Shown here in pieces: positions 54,799 through 63,515 of a stretch of DNA of 64,000 bases. Each line of letters opens with the position of its first letter. The first letter of the stretch is position 1. Origin of the DNA: Mycolicibacterium litorale (lineage in GTDB: Bacteria; Actinomycetota; Actinomycetes; Mycobacteriales; Mycobacteriaceae); assembly GCA_002007745.1 (NCBI GenBank), contig CP019882.1, forward strand, positions 4,650,001 through 4,714,000, written 5' to 3'. Below the pieces are notes generated by a model. The model saw only the letters and a list, made by a program, of their open reading frames with translations. It was not told where the DNA came from and did not search any database. The position numbers and the translations under genes were made by a program.

Positions 54799-54856
54799 CG
54801 AGCAGACGCAGAATCGCACGATCAGACACCCACGCGTGCGATTCTGCGTCTGCTCG
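54799..54856. repeat. Perfect 22-bp inverted repeat, REP-like palindrome
   Basis: Arms starting cgagcagacgcagaatcgca and its exact reverse complement are separated by a 14-bp loop. The motif gagcagacgca is, from memory, a recurrent intergenic motif in mycobacteria. It lies between the rplM promoter and the alcohol dehydrogenase stop, so it could act as a terminator or a REP element. Confidence 0.65.
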
Positions 54857-55015
54857 GCACGGGGTGGGCGCCGAAACCGGGACCACCCGGGAGATGCGAC
54901 GGGACCGCCCCGACACCATGGTGGCATTCACCATGACGCCCGGGCGGTGGGCCGCCGTCGGCCGCGACGGCATTCGGCTGGCCGGCATCGACGCCGTTCG
55001 GGAGCAGCCGGGTAC
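54857..55015. other. Intergenic, possible decayed coding sequence
   Basis: A plus-strand frame reads MVAFTMTPGRWAAVGRDGIR and stops at about 55022. It looks like an orphan N-terminus but has no family I can name. Confidence 0.3.
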
Positions 55016-56082
55016 TCAGCGATAGTCGATGACGATGCGGCCGTCGATCTGGCCGCGTTCCATCCTGCCGAACACCTCGTTGATGTCCTCGAGCCGGGCT
55101 GCCTCCACCGTCGGGTGGATCAGGCCACGGGCGTAGAAGTCCAGCGCCTCGGCCATATCCTGGCGGGTGCCTACGATGGAGCCGCGAATCGTCAAGCCTT
55201 TCAAGACGATATCGAAGATCGGAGCCGGGAACTCGCCGGGCGGAAGACCGTTGAACACGATGGTGCCGCCACGGCGGGCCAGACCGATCGCCTGTCCGAA
55301 CGCCTGCGGATGCACCGCGGTGACCAGCACGCCGTGCACACCGCCGGTCGCCTTCTGGACCTGTTGCACGACATCGGAGGTCTTGGCATTCACGGTGACC
55401 TCCGCGCCGAGCCGTTCGGCGAGCGCGAGCTTGGCCTCGTCGATGTCGACGGCGACCACCCGCAGTCCCATCGCCCGGGCGTACTGCACAGCGATGTGGC
55501 CGAGGCCGCCGATCCCGGAGATCGCGACCCACTGACCGGGCCGGGTGTCGGTGACCTTGAGTCCCTTGTAGACGGTGACGCCGGCACACAGGATGGGCGC
55601 CACCTCGAGTGGGTCCACCCCGTCCGGGATGCGAGCGGCGTAGGCCGCATTCACCACCATGTACGAGCCAAAGCTGCCGTTGACGCTGTAGCCGCCGTTG
55701 CGCTGGCTCTCGCACAGCGTTTCCCAACCGGTGCGGCAGTACTCGCAGCTGCCGCAGGCCGACCACAGCCAGGCGTTGCCGACCTTGTCACCCAGTTTCA
55801 GATCGGTGACGCCCGCGCCGAGGGCCACGACGGTGCCGTACCCCTCGTGGCCGGGGATGAACGGCGGGTGCGGCTTGACTGGCCAATCGCCGTGGGCGGC
55901 ATGCAAATCGGTGTGGCATACCCCGGAGGTCTCCAGTTTGACCAACACCTCACCGGGACCGGGGTGGGCAGCGCGACGTCGGCGACCTGCAGCGGTGCGC
56001 CGAATTCGGTGACGACGGCGGCACGCATGGTGTCGGCGGTGGAGATGGAGGCGTCGCTGGGGGCGCCGAGTGTCTGGGTCAT
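55016..56082 (-). CDS. Zinc-dependent alcohol dehydrogenase (AdhP-like), frame interrupted by one base
   Basis: 355 residues once one base is restored near 55959. The N-terminus (MRAAVVTEFGAPLQVADVAL) and the rest (VLVKLETSGVCHTDLHAAHG, GHEGYGTVVALG, WSACGSCEYCRTGWETLCES, ISGIGGLGHIAVQYARAMGL) show the catalytic-zinc Cys/His/Cys ligands, the four-Cys structural zinc site and the NAD motif GxGGLG. It probably oxidises primary alcohols. The start may be 56082 or the internal ATG at 56028. It follows the mftD-like gene by 76 bp in the same direction. Confidence 0.9.
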
Positions 56083-56158
56083 TACTTCATTCCAATCGTG
56101 AAAGAGTTTGTGGTGAAGGGTCTTTAGACCTTGGCGTGCAGGGCACTTGGCGAGGAGT

Positions 56159-57349
56159 TCACACCGCGATGGCCGACCCCGCACCCAGTGCGCGCAGGAA
56201 ACCGTCCGGGATCAGCACATCCTCGCGGGTCAGCTCCGCCACGCTGGCGCGGCCCAGACCGAGCAGCGCGGAGTCGATACCGCCGCCGATGACGTCGAGC
56301 ACGTTCTCCACGCCGGCCTGTCCGTTGGCGGCCAGTCCCCACAGATACGCCCGGCCGATGAGCACGACATCGGCTCCCAGGGCCAAGGCCTTGACGACGT
56401 CACTCCCCCGCCGGATACCACCGTCGAGTGCGATCTCGATCGAGTCGCCGACCGCGTCGACGATGGCCGGTAGCGCCCGCACCGACGCCGGTGTGCTGTC
56501 GAGGTTGTTGCCGCCGTGGTTGCTCACCGAGATGGCGCTGACCCCGGCGTCCACCGCCCGCAGCGCGTCGTCGACCCGCATCACTCCCTTCAGCAGGAAC
56601 GGGCCGTCCCACTGGGACCGAAGCCAGGCGACGTCTTCCCAGGTGGGCGGTGGGGTCATGATCCACTGGCCGTACGCGCCGAAGAAGGTCGGCGGAGTCT
56701 GACCGGGTTGGCACATATTCGGGGCCTGCAGGCTCGGCGGCCGCAATGTCTTGGCCCAGCGGCTGAGCCATCGGGGCTTGAAAACCGCCGACGGCGCGTA
56801 GCGGAGCACGGCTCGCAGGTCCATCTGCTCGGGGATCTTCGGGCTGCCCCAGTCACGGCCGTGCGAGAACGACCAGTCCAGGGTCAGGATCAGTCCGACC
56901 GCGCCGGCCGCCCTGGTCCGCTCCAGCCGCAGCAGGATGTCATCGCGCGAACCGCACCAGTACACCTGGTAGAAGGTCTTGGGATTCGCCGCGACGACCT
57001 CTTCGATCGGTTTGCTCGCAAACGACGACAACCCCATCGCGGTGCCGCGCGCGGCGGCCGCGCGGGCGACCGCGACCTCACCGTCGGGGTCCACCCCCTG
57101 GACGCCGGTCGGTGAGATCACCACCGGCAGAGCGAGTTCCTGACCCATGAAGGTCGTCGACAGGTCCCGATTGGCGACCCCGGCGGCGACGTGAGGGGCG
57201 AAACCCAGCTGGGTGAACGCGGTGATGTTGTCCTCGACCGTGACACCGGCCTCCGAGCCGGCCACCAACGCCATGTACACCGGCTTGGGCAGTCTCTTGC
57301 GGGCCAGCGCCTGGGCGGCGGCCACCGTCTCGAACCATTCGTCTGCCAT
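56159..57349 (-). CDS. mftD: MftD-like FMN-dependent alpha-hydroxy-acid oxidoreductase
   Basis: 396 residues. The FMN/substrate signatures are VVISPTGVQGVDPDGEVAVA, LSSFASKPIEEV, FSHGRDWGSPKIPEQMDLRA, SNHGGNNLDSTPASVRALPA and DGGIRRGSDVVKALALGADV. The start MADEWFETVAAAQALARKRL and the overall sequence closely follow the mycofactocin-system protein MftD (Rv0694) rather than plain lactate dehydrogenases. It lies 70 bp downstream of a MftA-type precursor gene, an association normally seen only in the main mycofactocin cluster. It could be a paralogue; mftB/C are not here. Confidence 0.85.
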   Translation of the reverse strand: MADEWFETVAAAQALARKRLPKPVYMALVAGSEAGVTVEDNITAFTQLGFAPHVAAGVANRDLSTTFMGQELALPVVISPTGVQGVDPDGEVAVARAAAARGTAMGLSSFASKPIEEVVAANPKTFYQVYWCGSRDDILLRLERTRAAGAVGLILTLDWSFSHGRDWGSPKIPEQMDLRAVLRYAPSAVFKPRWLSRWAKTLRPPSLQAPNMCQPGQTPPTFFGAYGQWIMTPPPTWEDVAWLRSQWDGPFLLKGVMRVDDALRAVDAGVSAISVSNHGGNNLDSTPASVRALPAIVDAVGDSIEIALDGGIRRGSDVVKALALGADVVLIGRAYLWGLAANGQAGVENVLDVIGGGIDSALLGLGRASVAELTREDVLIPDGFLRALGAGSAIAV

Positions 57350-57419
57350 CTTGGCTCCTCGTGTTGCCCGCTCCCGCGGGGTGGTGGAACGTGCGGATCA
57401 AGGTGTCCGTGAACGTCTT

Positions 57420-57524
57420 TCAGTACACGCCGCACATTCCGTCGATCGAGACGTCCTCCACCAGAGCCGTGACCGGCTCCTGCTCGGCAGCGCTGTCTGC
57501 GTCTTGTGCGTTCGGAATGCTCAC
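57420..57524 (-). CDS. mftA: Mycofactocin precursor peptide MftA (34 aa)
   Basis: A GTG at 57524, 7 bp after a GAGGAG ribosome site, opens a 34-residue frame ending VEDVSIDGMCGVY then TGA. The C-terminal IDGMCGVY is the hallmark of MftA: the terminal Val-Tyr is decarboxylated and crosslinked by the radical SAM enzyme MftC, and the leader is bound by MftB. The rest (IPNAQDADSAAEQEPVTA) is an acidic leader as in known MftA. It is upstream of the mftD-like gene on the same strand and opposite mno. No mftB, mftC, mftE or mftF is within the window, so this looks like a second, orphan precursor copy. Confidence 0.88.
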   Translation of the reverse strand: MSIPNAQDADSAAEQEPVTALVEDVSIDGMCGVY

Positions 57525-57769
57525 GATTCGGCTCCTCGGCTCGCCGGTGCGGGGACGTTGGGGGCCTTCAGACCATCACGACCCGGTGACCTGCACCACT
57601 GGTCGCACAGACGCGCGCCACCTACCCGATCGGGTAGGTGCTACCGGCCCCTAAGTGGGGCCTGGGTCGGGGCTTGGCCACGACCCGTTCCGGCACCGGG
57701 GTGAACGTGGCTACGTTCGCCACGAACAGACACCGGGCTGCCCAGGCCCCCGACGGAGAGGAACGACCA
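57525..57769. promoter_or_regulatory. Divergent promoter region between mftA and mno
   Basis: 245 bp separating the mftA and mno starts, with the palindrome at 57619-57640 near its centre. No additional gene was seen. The ribosome site gagaggaacg serves mno. Confidence 0.5.
57619..57640. promoter_or_regulatory. Perfect 22-bp palindrome, candidate operator
   Basis: cacctacccga and its exact reverse complement abut without a spacer, about 95 bp from the mftA start and 130 bp from mno. It is the only large palindrome in the gap and could serve both directions. MnoR is the natural candidate binder, by inference. Confidence 0.6.
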
Positions 57770-59062
57770 ATGCAGGTCGAAGAACTTCTCAAGCCCTTCC
57801 CCATCAAGGAGTTCCATCCCTTCCCCCGGGCCATGATGGGGCCCGGGGCGCACGAGATGATCGGCCCGGAGGCACTCAAGCTCGGGTTCAGGAAGACCCT
57901 GATCATGACGAGCGGCCTGCGCGGCACCGACATCGTGCACAAGATCTCGGAGTCGATGAAGTACCACGGCCTCGAGGTCGTCATCTACGACCAGGTCGAG
58001 TCGAATCCCAAGGACTACAACGTCATGGACGCCGTCGCGCTCTACCAGGAGCACAAGTGCGACTCGTTCCTGTCCATCGGCGGCGGGTCGTCGCATGACG
58101 CGTGCAAGGGGGCGCGGATCAGCGTCGCCCACGACGGGCGCAACGTCAACGAGTTCGAGGGTTTCAACAAGAGTGAGAATCCCAAGAATCCGCCGCACAT
58201 CGCCGTATCGACCACGGCCGGAACCGGATCCGAGACATCGTGGGCCTACGTCATCACCGACACCACCACCGATCCGGACAACCCGCACAAGTATGTGGCG
58301 TTCGACGACGCCAGTGTGGCGACCCTGGCGATCGACGACCCGGTGCTGTATTACGAATGCCCGATCGACTACACCGCCCAGTGTGGTTTCGACGTGCTGG
58401 CCCATGCCAGCGAGCCCTACGTCTCGCGGCTGAACTTCGCCCCCTCGCTGGGCAATGCGCTGTACGCGATCAAGCTCACCGCCGAGAACCTGCGCACCGC
58501 GGTGTGGAACCCACAGGAGCTCTCCGGCCGCGAAGGGATGATGTACGCCCAGTACATCGCAGCTCAGGCGTTCAACTCGGGCGGGCTGGGCATCATCCAC
58601 TCGATCTCACACGCGGTCAGCGCGTTCTACGACACTCACCACGGGCTGAACAACGCGATCGCGCTGCCCCGGGTGTGGGCGTTCAACATGCCGGTGGCCT
58701 ACAAGCGATTCGCCGAGATCGCCCAGGTGATGGGCGTCGACACGCACGGCATGACCGACGTGCAGGCCGCCGACGCTGCGCTTGCCGCCGCCATCCGGCT
58801 GCTGCGCGACGTCGGTATCCCGGAGCGGTTCGTCGATGTCACCAAGGACTCCTACTCGAAGAACCGGCTCGGCAGCGGACCGACCAAGTTCTACGAGAAC
58901 GCCCCGGTCATCGCCGGCGACGCCAAGGACGTGGACCGGATCACCCACCATGTGCTCGGCGACGCCTGCACCCCGGGCAACGCCAAGGAATGCACGTTCG
59001 AAACCGTGCGCCCGGTGGTCGAGCATTGCATGGTGGGCGACCTCGACGACCTGCTCAGCTGA
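57770..59062 (+). CDS. mno: NDMA-dependent methanol dehydrogenase (iron-type, mycofactocin-linked)
   Basis: 430 residues of the iron-type (group III) alcohol dehydrogenase family: FLSIGGGSSHDACKGARISV, STTAGTGSETSWAYVI, metal residues in AQCGFDVLAHASEP and SISHAVSAFYDTHHGLNNAI. It matches mycobacterial Mno/Mdo, which oxidise methanol, 1,3-propanediol or other primary alcohols and need mycofactocin as external electron acceptor. It heads the operon with the MoxR, VWA and mftM genes and is divergent from mftA. Confidence 0.93.
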   Translation: MQVEELLKPFPIKEFHPFPRAMMGPGAHEMIGPEALKLGFRKTLIMTSGLRGTDIVHKISESMKYHGLEVVIYDQVESNPKDYNVMDAVALYQEHKCDSFLSIGGGSSHDACKGARISVAHDGRNVNEFEGFNKSENPKNPPHIAVSTTAGTGSETSWAYVITDTTTDPDNPHKYVAFDDASVATLAIDDPVLYYECPIDYTAQCGFDVLAHASEPYVSRLNFAPSLGNALYAIKLTAENLRTAVWNPQELSGREGMMYAQYIAAQAFNSGGLGIIHSISHAVSAFYDTHHGLNNAIALPRVWAFNMPVAYKRFAEIAQVMGVDTHGMTDVQAADAALAAAIRLLRDVGIPERFVDVTKDSYSKNRLGSGPTKFYENAPVIAGDAKDVDRITHHVLGDACTPGNAKECTFETVRPVVEHCMVGDLDDLLS

Positions 59063-59091
59063 ACGTCGCTGGAAACAAAGGAGTTATCGCG

Positions 59092-60354
59092 ATGAACGCA
59101 GCCCCCGGCGGAATCGGCCCAGCCGGCCATGACGCCCGCACCCAGCCCGCCGGGGCTGCGGAATTCTCCGATGTGGCCGATGTTGCCGAACGCTTCGCCG
59201 CAGCAGGCTATTTGGCCGACTCCCGGCTGGCCACCACCGTCTTCCTGCAGAGCAGGCTGGGCAAGCCCGTCCTGCTGGAGGGGCCGGCCGGGGTGGGAAA
59301 GACCCAGCTCGCCTCGACACTGGCCGAGGTGACCGGCCGGCGGCTGTTACGCCTGCAGTGCTACGAGGGTCAGGACGAGACCAAGGCGCTCTACGAATGG
59401 GACTACGGCAAGCAGCTGCTCTACACCCAGCTGCTGCGGGACAAGATCGGTGACGTGATCGCCGACGCGGCCACCATCTCCGAGGCGGTGGCCCGCATCG
59501 GCAACGAGGACAGCGTGTTCTTCTCCGAAACGTTCCTCGCGCCCCGCCCGCTGCTGGAGGCGGTCCGATCACCCGAACCGGTCGTCTTACTGGTCGACGA
59601 AATCGACCGGGCCGACGAGGCTTTGGAGGCAGTGCTGCTGGAACTGCTGGCCGAGTTCCAGATCTCGGTGCCCGAGCTCGGCACCTTCCGTGCGGTGCAC
59701 CAGCCCTACGTCATCCTGACCTCCAACACCACCCGGGATCTGTCGGCCGCGCTCAAGCGACGGTGCCTGCATCTGTTTCTGGACTATCCCGACCCCGAAC
59801 GCGAGCTGGCGATCGTGCAGTCCAAGGACACCGGCCTTCCCGACGCGCTGGCACGGCAGTTGGTCGACATCGTGCGCCAACTGCGCGACCTGGACCTGCG
59901 CAAGTCACCCAGCATCTCCGAGACCGTCGACTGGGCCAGAACTCTGGCGGTGCTCGGTGCCGAAGAGCTCACCGCGGCGGTGCTGTCCGACACCGCGAAT
60001 GTGGTGCTCAAGTACCAGCGCGACCTCGAGCGCGCGGTCGAACAGCTGCCCGCCTTCGTCGATCCGAATGCCACGGTGCCCGCCAGGCTCGAATCTCACG
60101 GCCACTCCCATGCGCATGGCCACGCCCATTCCCATGACCACCCGCACACCGGGGACCACACGCACGACCACGATGTCGACGGCCGCACCGTCCGGGCGGC
60201 CAAGGACCGTCCCGGTCGCCACGACGAGGCGTACTACGGTGGCGTCACCTCGGCCGGCGAGCCCCCGCATCGCCCCACCGTGGGGGCCGGCCAGGGCGGC
60301 CGCGCCTTCTCCGCCGCGCTCGGCCGCAACCGGCGCTCCGGACAACGGGACTGA
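59092..60354 (+). CDS. MoxR-type AAA+ ATPase with His-rich segment
   Basis: 420 residues. The AAA+ core has Walker A LEGPAGVGKTQLAST, Walker B VVLLVDEIDRADEALEAVLL and sensor region ILTSNTTRDLSAALKRRCLH. A His-rich stretch of about 26 residues near 340-365 (SHGHSHAHGHAHSHDH) follows, typical of metal handling. MoxR/CoxE pairs help insert metals or cofactors into partner enzymes, here probably Mno. The start (ATG at 59092) follows an aaggag site. Confidence 0.88.
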   Translation: MNAAPGGIGPAGHDARTQPAGAAEFSDVADVAERFAAAGYLADSRLATTVFLQSRLGKPVLLEGPAGVGKTQLASTLAEVTGRRLLRLQCYEGQDETKALYEWDYGKQLLYTQLLRDKIGDVIADAATISEAVARIGNEDSVFFSETFLAPRPLLEAVRSPEPVVLLVDEIDRADEALEAVLLELLAEFQISVPELGTFRAVHQPYVILTSNTTRDLSAALKRRCLHLFLDYPDPERELAIVQSKDTGLPDALARQLVDIVRQLRDLDLRKSPSISETVDWARTLAVLGAEELTAAVLSDTANVVLKYQRDLERAVEQLPAFVDPNATVPARLESHGHSHAHGHAHSHDHPHTGDHTHDHDVDGRTVRAAKDRPGRHDEAYYGGVTSAGEPPHRPTVGAGQGGRAFSAALGRNRRSGQRD

Positions 60355-60358
60355 CGCG

Positions 60359-61876
60359 GTGCACAGCGCCCTGCACCGATTCGTCCGGCTGTGCCGGCTC
60401 TCGGGCCTGCGGATCTCGGTGAGCGAGACCGTCGATGCCATGCAGGTCGCCGCGCTTCCAGGCCTGCTCGAAGACCGCGACCTGCTGCACGACGGACTGG
60501 CGGTCGCGCTGGTCAAGGACCGCCGGGACCTGCCGGTCTTCGACCGGATCTTCGACGCCTTCTTTCGGCTCCGGCCGGTTCTGGACGCCGGCGACAGCGG
60601 GCACGGTCACACCCACGACGACTTGGATGACACCGGCGGAACCGACCAGGTCACCCTCGGCGACGAACCCTCGCGCACCCCGGAACAGGGCCACTCGCAC
60701 GGTAAACCGGCCGACATCCGGGACTTCTTCGACGCCGAGGACCTGGCTGCGCAGTACAACCTGCACCAGGAGGCGAACAAGATCGACCTGGCGGCGCTGA
60801 CCGACGAGATCGTGTTGTCCACCGATCAGGGCGCGCTGCTCGGCGAGGCGGCACGCGTCGAGTTGATGGTCTCCCGCCTCCAGGGCGCCGCACAGCCCGG
60901 TGATCTTCTCACCGGAGACCGCCCGGCCATCGACGCGATGCTCTCGATCGCCGACGAGTTGGCGCTGCTGGACTGGCTCGCCGACGAAGCCGGCTCCGAC
61001 GACGACCTCGACCCCGACGAGCTCGCCCGGTTGCGCCGACGGATGGGAGCCTTGCTGGACGGGCTGCCCGAGCGGCTGCGCGACCATCTGCAGAAACTGC
61101 TGTCCATCTCCGAGCGCACCATCGAGTCACCGGGACAGGCTGCGTCGGATGTGCACGATCCCTTCGACGAGGAGCAGCGCGCCGACCTGGAGGAGTCGTT
61201 GCGGCGGCTGATCCGCACACTGCACGGTGCACCCCATGCCCGGCGCCGCGTCAGCGCACGCGGCCGGGTGGACGCCAGCCGGACCATGCGCTCGTCGATG
61301 GCCTATGACGGGGTGCCGTTTCGCCCGGTCACCATCTCGCGGCCACATGACCGACCGAAACTGGTTGTGCTCGTCGATGTTTCGCTGTCTGTGCGGGCGA
61401 CATCGCGGTTCACCCTGCACGTCGTGCACGGGTTGCAGTCGCTGGTGTCCCAGGTCCGCAGCTGGGTCTTCGTCGCCGACGTGGTCGAAACGACCGACGT
61501 CTTCGCCGAGCAACACGCCGAGCAGGCGCTGAGCCTGCTGGTCTCGGGCCTGCCCGCGGGTGGATTGCTCGACGTCGACGCGAATTCGGACTACGGCCGG
61601 GTGTTCGGCACCTTCCTGGAGGAATGCGGCACCGCCCTCAACCGCCGGACCACCCTGCTCGTCCTCGGTGACGGCCGCGGCAACGGCCACGATCCGAACG
61701 TAGCCGCCTTCCGTGAGATGACCCGCCGGGCGCGCGAGACGATTTGGCTCACCCCCGAACCGTCCTATTCCTGGGGTTTGGGACGGTGCGATCTACCGCT
61801 GTACGCCGAACACTGCTCACGGGTCCAGGTCGTTCGCGATCTGTCCGGACTGTCGCGATTGGACCCCACCGGATGA
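60359..61876 (+). CDS. VWA-domain (CoxE-like) protein
   Basis: 505 residues from a GTG start 2 bp after the MoxR stop region. The N-terminal helical region contains a short His cluster (GHGHTHDDLD, EQGHSHGKP). The C-terminal von Willebrand A domain carries VVLVDVSLSVRATSRFTLHV (MIDAS-type DxSxS), VFVADVVETTD and LVLGDGRGNGHDPN. MoxR ATPases act with such VWA partners in enzyme maturation, and its location after mno makes Mno or a related dehydrogenase its likely client. Confidence 0.85.
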   Translation: MHSALHRFVRLCRLSGLRISVSETVDAMQVAALPGLLEDRDLLHDGLAVALVKDRRDLPVFDRIFDAFFRLRPVLDAGDSGHGHTHDDLDDTGGTDQVTLGDEPSRTPEQGHSHGKPADIRDFFDAEDLAAQYNLHQEANKIDLAALTDEIVLSTDQGALLGEAARVELMVSRLQGAAQPGDLLTGDRPAIDAMLSIADELALLDWLADEAGSDDDLDPDELARLRRRMGALLDGLPERLRDHLQKLLSISERTIESPGQAASDVHDPFDEEQRADLEESLRRLIRTLHGAPHARRRVSARGRVDASRTMRSSMAYDGVPFRPVTISRPHDRPKLVVLVDVSLSVRATSRFTLHVVHGLQSLVSQVRSWVFVADVVETTDVFAEQHAEQALSLLVSGLPAGGLLDVDANSDYGRVFGTFLEECGTALNRRTTLLVLGDGRGNGHDPNVAAFREMTRRARETIWLTPEPSYSWGLGRCDLPLYAEHCSRVQVVRDLSGLSRLDPTG

Positions 61877-62838
61877 CAACATCTACCGCACCGTCTGCAG
61901 CGCCGGCGGCCGGACGCATCGACGCCCTGCGCCCGGCGGCCGGATACCGCTACGAGGACCGCGACATCGTGGTGCTGCGCCGACGGCCGGCCGGCCCGGC
62001 CGGCCCGGAGCGCTGCATCGGCCGTACCCCGCATTTCACCCTCGGGCGCGACGACGGCCGGCTGGTGGTGGTCCACGATCTCGCGGCGGCCGACGTGCAC
62101 AACGGCATCGGTGACCTCCTGGTCGACGAGCTGTTCACCCCGGGTTGGGCGGTCGGAGCCGACACCTTCGAGCGGCTCTTCACCGGTCTGGTGCTGACCA
62201 GCCACCACGACCCGCTGGCGGCCTGGGAGCTGTTCTACCGCAATTCGTTACACCGCCTGGACCAGGACGCCTCCCCGGACGCAGGCGAGTCCGCCGGGGT
62301 CGGGGTGTTCAGTCAGATCTACCGGCGTGCCGAGCAGCTCATCTCCGCGATCGCGGCCGGCTCGGTGCTCGATGTCGGGACGTGCTTCGGGTTCCTGCCG
62401 CTTCGATTGCGTTCCGGCTCAGCGGGACCGGTGCAGACGGTGATCGCCAGCGACGTGCAGGCTGGCACCACCCACCTGCTGGACCAGGTGTCGCGCCGGC
62501 TGGCCCGGCAGGTCCGGACACTGACCTGCGACGCCGCCCGCATACCGCTGGGTGATGAGTGCGTGGACGTCGTCACCGTGCTGCACCTGCTCGAGCACGT
62601 CGACGCCGCCCACGGTGGCCGCATCATCGACGAGGCGCTGCGCATCGCCCGGCGGCGCGTGGTGATCGCCGTTCCGCTGGAGGACGGACCCGAGTCGACC
62701 TATGGTCACGTCCGCCAGATCACCACCGGCGACCTGCGCGCGATGGCGGTCGGCCGGCCGGGCTGGATCGGGGCGGTCAGCGAATTCCACGGCGGCTGGC
62801 TGGTTCTGGATCGGATCGCCCCGGTGAACCGCTGCTAG
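61873..62838 (+). CDS. mftM: Mycofactocin oligosaccharide methyltransferase MftM
   Basis: 321 residues, ATGA-coupled to the VWA gene. A class I SAM-binding fold is seen in LISAIAAGSVLDVGTCFGFL and VDVVTVLHLLEHVDAAHGGR, with a long N-terminal half and a C-terminal GGWLVLDRIAPVNRC. Its position in the mno operon next to MnoSR matches the M. smegmatis gene I recall as mftM (MSMEG_6237), which methylates the glycosyl chain of mycofactocin. Its 3' end overlaps the convergent response regulator by 4 bp. Confidence 0.83.
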   Translation: MTTSTAPSAAPAAGRIDALRPAAGYRYEDRDIVVLRRRPAGPAGPERCIGRTPHFTLGRDDGRLVVVHDLAAADVHNGIGDLLVDELFTPGWAVGADTFERLFTGLVLTSHHDPLAAWELFYRNSLHRLDQDASPDAGESAGVGVFSQIYRRAEQLISAIAAGSVLDVGTCFGFLPLRLRSGSAGPVQTVIASDVQAGTTHLLDQVSRRLARQVRTLTCDAARIPLGDECVDVVTVLHLLEHVDAAHGGRIIDEALRIARRRVVIAVPLEDGPESTYGHVRQITTGDLRAMAVGRPGWIGAVSEFHGGWLVLDRIAPVNRC

Positions 62839-63515
62839 ATCAGGCCGATCTTGCTGGCGGCGTACACCGCCTCAGCGCGTCGGGTCACCTCGAGCTTGCG
62901 CATGATGTTGCCGACATGGAATTTCACCGTGGTCTCGGAGATGTAGAGCTGCTTGCCGATCGCACGGTTGGACATGCCCTCGGCGACCATCCGCATCACC
63001 TCGATCTCACGGTCGGTCAGACGCTGGCCCTCGGCCATGGTGCCGGCATTGAGGCTGCGGACCATGGCCGCGGCGCTGCGGGCGTCGAACGCGCTACCAC
63101 CGCAGCGCACTGCCCGGATGGCTCGGACCAGCTCGGTGGTGTCGACGTCCTTGACCACGTAACCTTTTGCACCACTGTGGATCGCGTCGACCACCAATTG
63201 GTCGTCGAGCATGGTGGTGAAGACCAGGACCGAGACCTCAGGATGATCGCGCGACACCTGCGCGCAGACTTCCAGCCCTTCACTGTCGGCGCCCGGCGAC
63301 AACTTGAGGTCGAGCACCACGACGTGTGCGCCCGTTCGCTCCAGCACGGCGAGCGCCTCGGTGGGGCAGGAAGCCTCCGCCACCACGGTGATGTCCGGTT
63401 CCCGTTCGAGGACGGCGCGCAGGCCCTGCCGCACGATCGCATGGTCATCGACCAGCACCACATCGATCGACGTCGCACCGTCGCGACCGGCGGCATTCAC
63501 CTGCGACTCTGCCAT
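62835..63515 (-). CDS. mnoR: NarL/LuxR-type response regulator (MnoR-like)
   Basis: 226 residues. The receiver domain (about 17-135) has phospho-acceptor D69 in VVVLDLKL and KDVDTTE-like lysine in YVVKDVDTTELV; the C-terminal LuxR HTH reads LTDREIEVMRMVAEGMSNRA, IGKQLYISETTVKFHVGNIM. Its location beside mno/mftM and the partner kinase matches the MnoSR system that controls 1,3-propanediol and methanol oxidation in M. smegmatis. It overlaps the kinase gene by 19 bp. Confidence 0.88.
   Translation of the reverse strand: MAESQVNAAGRDGATSIDVVLVDDHAIVRQGLRAVLEREPDITVVAEASCPTEALAVLERTGAHVVVLDLKLSPGADSEGLEVCAQVSRDHPEVSVLVFTTMLDDQLVVDAIHSGAKGYVVKDVDTTELVRAIRAVRCGGSAFDARSAAAMVRSLNAGTMAEGQRLTDREIEVMRMVAEGMSNRAIGKQLYISETTVKFHVGNIMRKLEVTRRAEAVYAASKIGLI

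Noticed and set aside
54930..55022. Short frame MVAFTMTPGRWAAVGRDGIR
   Set aside because: Only about 30 residues, no recognised family and it overlaps the adh stop; kept only as a possible decayed start.
59092..60354. His-rich stretch of the MoxR gene as a groEL1-like att target
   Set aside because: It shares only the HGHxH codon pattern; the att core sequence is not present.
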